Shown piece after piece: positions 16,477 through 22,798 of a DNA stretch of 22,798 bases. Source of the DNA: CAZCGA01 sp964498075 (GTDB lineage: Bacteria > Desulfobacterota > Binatia > HRBIN30); the NCBI GenBank assembly GCA_964498075.1, contig CAZCGA010000109.1, positions 1 to 22,798 on the forward strand. Reading direction: 5' to 3'. Numbering within the stretch: position 1 is the first letter of the stretch; every line of letters starts with the position of its first letter. Position numbers and translations under genes: made by a program. The notes under the pieces were generated by a model. It did not search any database and was not told the origin of the DNA. It saw only the letters and a program-made list of their open reading frames with translations.

Positions 16477-19400
16477 ATGACCACCGCCCCCGTGACTCTG
16501 CTGTTCACCGATCTGGCCAACTCCGCCGAGCTGCTGCAGCGCGCCGGCGATGAGCAGGCGCAGCGCATCTTTCAGGCACATCATCGGCTGCTGAAGCGTC
16601 TCGTCGACGCCCACGGTGGGCAGGAAGTGAAGTGGCTCGGCGATGGCTTCCTGACGGTGTTCGCCTCGCCCGTCGACGCTGTGCGTTGCGCCGTGGCGAT
16701 GCAGCTGGCAGCGCGCCGTCGTGCAGCCAGTGGACGACTCGCCATCCGTGTCGGTCTGAATCTCGGCGAGGCGCTGCGTGAGGAGACTAACTACTTCGGC
16801 ACACCGGTGGTGATCGTGCGCCGACTGTGCGGCTCTGCGCAAGCTGGCCACGTGATGTGCAGCGCGCTGGTGGGCGCGCTCCTCGCTGACCAGCACCCCT
16901 TCACCTTCCGCGACTGCGACGCTCTGGCGCTCGAAGGCGTGGCAGCGCCAGTGCCCGCCTGCGAGGTCGTCTATCAGCAGGATCAGCCGCTGGCCCTGCT
17001 GACATACACGCCGTTCGTGGGCCGTGCAGCGGAGTTGGCGCGGCTGACAGCGCGGCTGCAGGAGGTGCGAGCTGGCAGTGGCGGGCTAGTGATGCTGGCG
17101 GGCGAGCCCGGGATCGGTAAGACGCGCACGCTCGAGGAGTTCGCCGAGACTGCACGCACGGAGGGAGCGCTGGTGCTGTCGGGCCGCTGCTACGAAGGCG
17201 AAGCGGCGCGGCCGTACGGGCCGTTCGTCGAGGCACTGGCGGAGCATGCACGCAGTGCCGACCCCGAGTCGCTGCGCGTCGATCTCGGTATGGGCGCCGC
17301 GCCACTCGCGCGTCTGGTGCCGGCACTACGCGAGCGCCTGCCCGACATCCCGGAGCCGGTCGCTTTGCAACCAGACGAAGAACGCGTTCGTCTGCTCGAC
17401 GCTGTCGCACAGTTCCTCATCGCGCTGTCCGCGCGTGCCCCGGTCGCGCTGATCCTCGACGACCTGCACTGGGCGGACGCCGCCAGTGTCGCTGTACTGC
17501 GCCACGTGGCGCGCTTCGCGGCGCGCAGCCGCCTGCTCCTGCTCGGCGCCTATCGCGACGTTGAAGTCACGCCGCAACAGCCACTCGCCGATGCGCTCGG
17601 CGCCCTGCCGCGCGAGACCACGTACGTGCACCTCGCACTGACGGGCCTGGAGAGCACGGAAGTCGAGGAGTGGCTGAAGGCGGTGTCCGACCAGCAGGTG
17701 CCGGAAGCACTGGTGACCGCCATCACCGCGGAGACCAGCGGCAACCCGTTCTTCATCCGCGAGGTGCTGCTGCATCTGGTGGAGGAAGAGAAGATCGTTC
17801 GCCGCGAGGGGCAGTGGATCGCGACGCTGACGGTCGAGGAGATGGGCATCCCGCACGGGGTGCGACAAGTGATCCAGCGCCGGCTCGCTCGCCTCTCCGA
17901 AACCGCCAACCGCCTGCTGCGTGCCGCAGCGGGGTTTACGGGCAGCTTCCATTTCGACGTCGCCGCCCGCGTCGCGGAACTCGATGAGGCAGCAGCGCTC
18001 GCCGCCATCGACGAAGCGTTGGCCGCACAGCTGCTGTGCGCCACCAGTGTCGCCCAGAGCTTCGACTTCACGCATGCCCTCGTGCGGCACACGCTGTACG
18101 CCGAGCTGAGCCCGCCGCGGCAGGTGCGCCTGCACAGGAAGATCGCCGAGGTGATGGAGCAGGTGTACGGCGACGGCGGCGATCGCGCGGGGGAAATCGC
18201 GCGGCACTACCACGGCAGCGCATCCTTGCCGGGCAGCGAGCGCGGAGTTGCCTACTGCCTGCTTGCTGCCGAGCGCGCGGAGCAGAGCGCGGCGTTCGCC
18301 GAGGCGGCTGAGTACCTGCGGATGGCGCTGGAGCTCAGTGATCCCAGCGACGCCCGCCGCCCACGCTTGCTCGCCCGCCTCGCACTGGCGCTCATGTGGA
18401 GTCTCGCGCTGGACCAAGCGGAGGAAACTGCGACGCAGGCCGCGGCGGCGATCGCCACAGCGGAGGGGAACGATGCGGCCGCCGAGTTTCTGGCCGATGC
18501 GGCCGATGCCCTATGGGTGGCGGCGGCGATGCCGCGCGCCTGGTCGCTCGCCACGCTCGGGCTGAGCTACCTCGGCGATCGCCGCGACACCACGTGGGCC
18601 CGCCTCATGGTCCTGGATATTGAGCGCCGCGAGGCTGAAGACCCGGAATTTCCGGGTATCCCCGTCGATTCCCCAGAACGGCAAGAGGTGATGATGCGCC
18701 TCCGGGAGCTGCCGGCCTTTCGGCACGTTCTGCAGCAGATGTTCGTCTACATGGGGTGCCGTTCGCGAGAGGACGTGTTGGCGCAGGCCGGTAACGACCC
18801 AGTCCATCTGTTTGGTTTGGCGGGCGAACACCGCAAGACGTTGCCGTTGTTCGAGCAGGCCACGGCCACCGCGCTCGAGCGCGGGCAGATCGCGCTCGCC
18901 ACTTACTACCTCACGTTCACGGCTCGCGTTCAGGCTGCGCGCGGTGATGTGGTGTCCTCGCTGTCGCTTTACAACCGCGCACGGGAACTCTACCAGCGGG
19001 TCGATAGGCCGCCATGGCTGCGGGTGTTCGTGGGGAGCGCACAGCTCAACCTCGCCATCCTGACTGGCGAGCGCTGGGAGCGCGTCTTAGCCGGAGCCGA
19101 AGAAATATCACAGCAGCGGGCGGCGGAGAACCAGTGGGTTATGGCGCCGATCCGGGCCAGTGCAGCACTATGCGCTGCACAGTTGGGTCGGACCGACACT
19201 GCCCTCTACTGGCTGGCTGCCATCCTGCCAGCGATTGAGCGAGCGCCCGGCTCGACCGCCAACTACTCGTTACTGCTGGGGGCGGCGGCCACGACGCTCG
19301 AAGAGCTCGGGCGGACGGATCACATCGAGATCCTCGAACGGAACCTGCGCGAGAAGTTGTTGCAGCCCGACTTCCGCTACGTGGGTATCGATGCACGGAT

Positions 19401-20343
19401 GTTCATGGCCATGCTCTGCGGCCTCCAGGGCAGATTCGAGGAGGCCGCCGAGTGGTTTGCCAGGGGACGTGTGATTCTCGACGAACAAGGAGCGTTTCCA
19501 CTGCGCGCTCGCACCGATTTCTACGAGGCACGCATGTACTTCCGGCGTGAGGCGCCGGGAGACCGCGAGCGGGCCGCGACGCTGCTGCGGGCCGCGCTCG
19601 AGCAGTTCGGTCCGCTCGGCATGACGGGCTGGGCACGCCGGGCCGAGGCGATGTTGGAATCACTCAACGCTCCTGCCGCCAAGACGCCGGCGCAGGTCGC
19701 GGAGTCCGCCGCCGACGTGACCCCAAGCGGCGCCCTCCCGACCGGCGTGCAGGAAACGGAACCTTCACGCTCGGGAGATGCGATCTTCCGACGGGAGGGC
19801 GAGTACTGGACGCTCGCCTACGACGGCACCACCGGCCGGCTGAGGGACGTGAAGGGGTTGCACTACCTCGCCCACCTGCTGCGGCATCCGAGTCAGGAGT
19901 TTCACGCCATCGACTTGGTGCAATCGGATGACCGTACCTCTCCACGCGCACGATTCACGGAAGCGGGTGGCGATGCGGGGCCGCTGCTGGATGCGCAGGC
20001 GAAGGCGGAGTATCGCAAGCGGCTGAGTGAGCTGCGCGCCGAGCTGGACGAAGCGGAGCAATTCAACGACGCCGGTCGCGTCGAGCGGCTGCGGGCCGAG
20101 ATCGAGTCGATCAGCGAGCAGCTCGCCGCCGCCGTCGGCCTCGGCGGCCGTGACCGCGCCGCGCTGTCGGCCACCGAACGCGCCCGCTCAACGGTGACCC
20201 AGCGCATCAAGACGGCAATCAGACGCATAGCGGCCTACAGCCCCGCGTTGGCCGACCATCTCGCCAGCCGCGTCAAGACCGGCCGGTTCTGCGTCTATCG
20301 CCCCGATCCGGCGCGGCCCATCGAGTGGAAGCTCGACCGGTGA
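16477..20343 (+). CDS. Cyclase-like domain / P-loop ATPase / helical-repeat regulator, paralogue 2
   Basis: A 1288-residue protein colinear with the product of 10511-14386. The cyclase-like domain (4-135) keeps metal Asp12 and Asp56, Lys52 and Arg116. The transition-state Asn is Val112, and here the adenine-selecting Asp105 is Asn (TNYFG). Walker A GEPGIGKT is at 209-216, and Walker B LILDD and HWAD are in the same places as in paralogue 1. A helical repeat region of TPR character spans about 500-1070. The C-terminal module begins near 1101 (FRREGEYWTLAYDG), followed by a coiled coil (LRAELDEAEQFND) and ARSTVTQRIKTAIRRIAAYS...FCVYRPDPARP. Loss of both specificity and catalytic residues suggests a nucleotide-sensing or scaffold role rather than cAMP synthesis. 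The ATG at 16477 aligns with paralogue 1. A TTG at 16465 is possible but less likely. Confidence 0.9.
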   Translation: MTTAPVTLLFTDLANSAELLQRAGDEQAQRIFQAHHRLLKRLVDAHGGQEVKWLGDGFLTVFASPVDAVRCAVAMQLAARRRAASGRLAIRVGLNLGEALREETNYFGTPVVIVRRLCGSAQAGHVMCSALVGALLADQHPFTFRDCDALALEGVAAPVPACEVVYQQDQPLALLTYTPFVGRAAELARLTARLQEVRAGSGGLVMLAGEPGIGKTRTLEEFAETARTEGALVLSGRCYEGEAARPYGPFVEALAEHARSADPESLRVDLGMGAAPLARLVPALRERLPDIPEPVALQPDEERVRLLDAVAQFLIALSARAPVALILDDLHWADAASVAVLRHVARFAARSRLLLLGAYRDVEVTPQQPLADALGALPRETTYVHLALTGLESTEVEEWLKAVSDQQVPEALVTAITAETSGNPFFIREVLLHLVEEEKIVRREGQWIATLTVEEMGIPHGVRQVIQRRLARLSETANRLLRAAAGFTGSFHFDVAARVAELDEAAALAAIDEALAAQLLCATSVAQSFDFTHALVRHTLYAELSPPRQVRLHRKIAEVMEQVYGDGGDRAGEIARHYHGSASLPGSERGVAYCLLAAERAEQSAAFAEAAEYLRMALELSDPSDARRPRLLARLALALMWSLALDQAEETATQAAAAIATAEGNDAAAEFLADAADALWVAAAMPRAWSLATLGLSYLGDRRDTTWARLMVLDIERREAEDPEFPGIPVDSPERQEVMMRLRELPAFRHVLQQMFVYMGCRSREDVLAQAGNDPVHLFGLAGEHRKTLPLFEQATATALERGQIALATYYLTFTARVQAARGDVVSSLSLYNRARELYQRVDRPPWLRVFVGSAQLNLAILTGERWERVLAGAEEISQQRAAENQWVMAPIRASAALCAAQLGRTDTALYWLAAILPAIERAPGSTANYSLLLGAAATTLEELGRTDHIEILERNLREKLLQPDFRYVGIDARMFMAMLCGLQGRFEEAAEWFARGRVILDEQGAFPLRARTDFYEARMYFRREAPGDRERAATLLRAALEQFGPLGMTGWARRAEAMLESLNAPAAKTPAQVAESAADVTPSGALPTGVQETEPSRSGDAIFRREGEYWTLAYDGTTGRLRDVKGLHYLAHLLRHPSQEFHAIDLVQSDDRTSPRARFTEAGGDAGPLLDAQAKAEYRKRLSELRAELDEAEQFNDAGRVERLRAEIESISEQLAAAVGLGGRDRAALSATERARSTVTQRIKTAIRRIAAYSPALADHLASRVKTGRFCVYRPDPARPIEWKLDR

Positions 20344-20457
20344 AGTTGCCGAATCGGGCTCACGCAAGACGCAGAGAGAGGGGATGAAGGAGTTGAATGA
20401 GATACATCTCAGGCGCTTCGTTGCGATTCGAGACCTCGGGTTGTAGGATCCGTGGCC

Positions 20458-20928
20458 ATGAAGACGTCAGCCTCCTCGGTGCGACGCGCGATTCCGGCGG
20501 CAGACCTCTATGATCGGGATTTCCTCGAATGGACGCGAGAGACGGCCAACCAGCTCCGGCAGCGGCGGTTCAGTGAGATCGACATCGGTCATGCGGCCGA
20601 GGAGATCGAAGACATGGGGAAGCGAGACGTCAATGAGCTCTGCAGCCGCATGGAGCTGCTGATTGCGCATCTGCTGAAGTGGAAGCACCAGCCCCGCAAG
20701 AGGTCGATCTCGTGGCGTGCAACGATTGTGACGCAACGCTTGGAGATCCGCCGGCTGCTTCGCCAAAGCCCCAGCCTGCGCAGGCACTTGTCGATCGAAG
20801 CGGTTGAAAACTACAGCGGTGCTGTGAAGCGCGCCGCGGCACAGACCGGCCTCAAGAAAGGGGCGTTTCCATCCCCATGTCCCTTCTCGCAAGTGCAGAT
20901 TCTTGATGAAGAGTTCCTGCCCGAGTGA
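20458..20928 (+). CDS. DUF29 family protein
   Basis: A 156-residue protein that I recognise as DUF29, a small helical family common in cyanobacteria and proteobacteria with no settled function. Characteristic pieces are LYDRDFLEWTRETANQLRQ near the N-terminus, HAAEEIEDMGKRD, LLIAHLLKWKHQP, the basic SWRATIVTQRLEIRRLLRQSPSL and the C-terminal CPFSQVQILDEEFLPE. Length matches the usual 140-160. The ATG at 20458 is chosen. A GTG two codons earlier is also possible, with AGGA just in front. It lies 114 bases after paralogue 2 and 284 bases before the free-standing C-terminal module gene, same direction. A functional link to those genes is only positional. Confidence 0.85.
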   Translation: MKTSASSVRRAIPAADLYDRDFLEWTRETANQLRQRRFSEIDIGHAAEEIEDMGKRDVNELCSRMELLIAHLLKWKHQPRKRSISWRATIVTQRLEIRRLLRQSPSLRRHLSIEAVENYSGAVKRAAAQTGLKKGAFPSPCPFSQVQILDEEFLPE

Positions 20929-21169
20929 TGAAGGCGTCTTCCGAATCTCTTGAGCGGCGGTCGCAAATCTTCCGCACGAGCACATCGGCCAGCTCGGTGT
21001 GGCGCGGCACTGTGCTGCGGCGGCTGGGATCGGCGAGGCTGTACGAAGCTGGCTCGGATTTTCATTGGGTCTCCGCTGTGCGCGACGCGCGTGTCTTGTC
21101 TCCGCTTACCCTGCTTTTCTGCGGAAGGCTACACCGGCGTGAGGTGATTGCCGCCCTGTAGCGGCACGC

Positions 21170-21198
21170 GTTACATTGTATCGCGCAATGTTACGCCT
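21170..21198. promoter_or_regulatory. 29-bp conserved motif, copy B (possible operator or promoter)
   Basis: This segment aligns without gaps to 14449-14477, 22 of 29 bases the same. It has an imperfect dyad of its own: GTTACATTG (21170-21178) faces CAATGTTAC (21186-21194) across 7 bases, with one mismatch in nine. It ends 14 bases before the ATG at 21213, in the right place to control the free-standing module gene and perhaps the propeller gene after it. Confidence 0.5.
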
Positions 21199-21212
21199 TC
21201 CTGGTTGAAGCC

Positions 21213-21635
21213 ATGAACCAGGAAATCGGAACGAGGCGGCCGCAACTGGGTGCCCACCGCGGCGGCAGCGTCTTTCGACTCGAAGGGGAGTACTGGACGA
21301 TCGCCTACAACGGCGTCGTCTGCCGACTGCGCGATAGCGCCGGCTTGCGCTACATCGCTCATCTGCTGCGCCGTCCCCGTGAGAAGGTGGCGGCGGCGGA
21401 GCTGGCGCGCGTGGCGCGTACGGCGAGGGCATCTGGAGAAACTCAGGACGGGCTCACCGCAACCGGCGACACCGAGCTCGCGCGGGTCAAGACCACCCGC
21501 GCGATCAGGACGGCAATGCAACGCATCGGGACGCACAATGCCCCGCTGATCGAGCACCTCCGCGCCACGATCAAGACCGGGACCTTTTGTTCCTACGCCC
21601 CCGACCCGCGCTTGCCCGTGCAGTGGGAGGTCTAA
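21213..21635 (+). CDS. Free-standing homologue of the C-terminal module of the two giant regulators
   Basis: A 140-residue protein that aligns to the last 185 or so residues of both giants but to nothing else in them. The first half, VFRLEGEYWTIAYNG, RLRDSAGLRYIAHLLRRP, matches FRREGEYWTLAYDG, RLRDVKGLHYLAHLLRHP of paralogue 2. The last part, TTRAIRTAMQRIGTHNAPLI, IKTGTFCSYAPDPRLPVQW, matches the ends of both. The coiled-coil segment that separates these halves in the giants is missing. The terminal segment has the look of a winged helix, so DNA binding or a dimerisation role is inferred, not shown. The frame opens at ATG 21213 behind copy B of the 29-bp motif, with only a weak Shine-Dalgarno (GTTGAAG). 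It is 103 bases upstream of the propeller gene. Confidence 0.8.
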   Translation: MNQEIGTRRPQLGAHRGGSVFRLEGEYWTIAYNGVVCRLRDSAGLRYIAHLLRRPREKVAAAELARVARTARASGETQDGLTATGDTELARVKTTRAIRTAMQRIGTHNAPLIEHLRATIKTGTFCSYAPDPRLPVQWEV

Positions 21636-21738
21636 CCAATTGCCATGAACCGAAAGGGAGGGTTGCCGACGAGATGATCGAGAATCCCATCGATCATCGC
21701 ACGGAGCGTCGCGTCGGTGCCCGACACGAGGAGAAGCC

Positions 21739-22798
21739 ATGACAGGTTCAAACGCTTCGGGACAAGCCCGATCGGTAATCCGCGCGTTCTCTCTGGCGCG
21801 GCGCCTCTGGGTGTCTGCGGCACTTACTATGTGTGCCGTGCTGTCGATCGCCAGCGCACCCAGGGCGCGGGCTGGCATCAATGTCTGGACAAGCCATGGT
21901 CCAGAGCCAGGAGTCGGATTCGTTCCCGTGCTCGCCATCGATCCTTCCACGCCTGGCACGCTCTACGCTGGGGGGTTCGGCGGCGGCGTGTTCAAGAGCA
22001 CGGACGGCGCCAGTACTTGGAGCGTCGCGAACACCGGCCCGCCCGACGGCACGTTCATCAACGCGCTCGCCATCGATCCCACCACGCCCGATACACTCTA
22101 CGCGGCGACGACCGGCGGGGTGTTCAAGAGCACGGACGGCGCCAGCGCCTGGAGCGCCGCGAACACCGGTCTGCCCGACGCCGACGTCTACTCACTCGCC
22201 ATCGACCCCACCATACGCGGTACACTCTACACCGGGACGAACCGTGGCGTGTTCAAGAGTATCGACAGCGCTAGCATCTGGAGCACAGCCAACACGGGCC
22301 TGCCCAGCAGCGCCGACGTCCGCTCGCTCGCCATCGACCCCACCACAAGCGGTACACTCTACGCCGGGACGACCGGCGGGGTGTTCAAGAGCACGGACGG
22401 CGCCAGCACCTGGAGCGCAGCCAACACCGGCCTGACTAACACTAACGTCTCCCCGCTCGCCATCGACCCCACCACAAGCGGTACACTCTACGCCGGGACG
22501 ACCGGCGGCGTGTTCAAGAGCATCGACGGCGCCAGCACCTGGAGTGCCGCGAACACCGGCATGCTGGGCATTGCCGACGCCCGCTCGCTCGCCATCGATC
22601 CCACCACACCCGGTATACTCTACGCAGGGGAGTTCGACGGGGTGTTCAAAAGCACGGACGGCGCCAGCACCTGGAACGCAGTCAACACCGGCCTGACCGA
22701 CACTAACGTCCTCACGCTCGCTATCGATCCCACGACCCCGACCACGCTCTACGCTGGGGTGATCGGCGGCGGGGTGTTCAAGAGCATCGACGGCGCCA
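21739..22798 (+). CDS. Secreted Asp-box-like beta-propeller repeat protein (N-terminal part, runs off window)
   Basis: The ATG at 21739 has GAGGAG a few bases upstream. About 353 residues are in the window. Residues 1-47 form a signal peptide (basic start, LWVSAALTMCAVLSIASA, then PRARAG). From about residue 65, seven repeats of 43-45 residues follow, the last cut by the window end. The pattern is LAIDPTTPGTLYAGTTGGVFKSTDGASTWSAANTGL in two halves: LAIDPTTPGTLYAG and VFKSTDGASTW. The second half resembles the Asp-box turn (S-x-D-x-G-x-T-W) of sialidase or sortilin-type propellers, but every copy has Ala in place of the second Gly. No catalytic residues can be named. The remnant at 14502 suggests a full-length member ends in an EF-hand pair. 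Surface or extracellular binding is inferred. Confidence 0.85.
   Translation, partial: MTGSNASGQARSVIRAFSLARRLWVSAALTMCAVLSIASAPRARAGINVWTSHGPEPGVGFVPVLAIDPSTPGTLYAGGFGGGVFKSTDGASTWSVANTGPPDGTFINALAIDPTTPDTLYAATTGGVFKSTDGASAWSAANTGLPDADVYSLAIDPTIRGTLYTGTNRGVFKSIDSASIWSTANTGLPSSADVRSLAIDPTTSGTLYAGTTGGVFKSTDGASTWSAANTGLTNTNVSPLAIDPTTSGTLYAGTTGGVFKSIDGASTWSAANTGMLGIADARSLAIDPTTPGILYAGEFDGVFKSTDGASTWNAVNTGLTDTNVLTLAIDPTTPTTLYAGVIGGGVFKSIDGA
21931..22798 (+). repeat. Seven in-frame tandem repeats of 129-135 bp
   Basis: Units begin at 21931, 22066, 22195, 22327, 22456, 22588 and 22717 (partial), each at CTCGCCATCGA or a close variant. Steps are 135, 129, 132, 129, 132 and 129 bases, all multiples of three. 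Blocks such as GTGTTCAAGAGCA and GACGGCGCCAGCACCTGGA recur nearly unchanged. High DNA identity, not just protein similarity, points to recent expansion by unequal recombination. It can also make assembly unreliable here. Confidence 0.9.

Noticed and set aside
21833..22435. Second plus-strand open frame within the propeller repeats
   Set aside because: The repeat units are multiples of three, so any frame free of stops in one unit stays open. The product is a low-complexity Ser/Pro/Arg-rich chain without a start signal.
21931..22798. Regular repeats considered as a CRISPR array
   Set aside because: Units are about 130 bases with no spacer/repeat division and are coding in frame with a signal peptide upstream.

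Overview
The window is GC-rich bacterial DNA. It looks like a member of the deltaproteobacterial or Binatota-like lineages. I infer this from the three-part PurL/PurQ/PurS enzyme, the secreted proteins carrying EF-hand (dockerin-like) modules and Thr-Pro linkers, a myxobacterial-type Cys-rich repeat, and giant cyclase-ATPase regulators. The taxonomic guess is unproven, because no rRNA or other marker gene is present.

Left part (1-5141, minus strand): a housekeeping run read right to left. It goes from a small membrane-anchored unknown, through a CxxC mini-protein and dut, to purB, purC, purS, purQ and the first 260 codons of purL. The purine genes are tightly packed (purB/purC overlap; gaps of 9 and 4 bases further on) and carry out steps between FGAR and AMP. 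dut adds dUTP removal, so the run is a nucleotide-metabolism cluster.

Middle (5265-10389): a large secreted beta-helix protein on the minus strand faces three plus-strand genes: a small unknown, a WrbA-type quinone reductase, and a thiolase-fold protein lacking the usual nucleophilic Cys.

Right part (10511-22798, plus strand): an accessory region dominated by two paralogous proteins of about 1290 residues. Each has a class III cyclase-like domain, a P-loop ATPase, a helical repeat region and a distinctive C-terminal module. A third, free-standing copy of that module lies at 21213-21635. Between and after them are a broken beta-propeller/EF-hand gene, a secreted alpha/beta-hydrolase fusion, a DUF29 gene and a repeat-rich beta-propeller gene running off the window. 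A 29-bp motif recurs at 14449 and 21170, just upstream of two start codons. The pattern suggests a duplicated and reshuffled block of regulator plus secreted propeller genes. Paired GTAG-headed hairpins (REP/BIME-like) lie at 16312-16375, with a single related one at 3945-3967.

The best candidate for something undescribed is the cyclase-like/ATPase/C-terminal-module family with its detached module. Both cyclase domains lack the transition-state Asn, and one also lacks the adenine-selecting Asp, so they may be sensors rather than enzymes.
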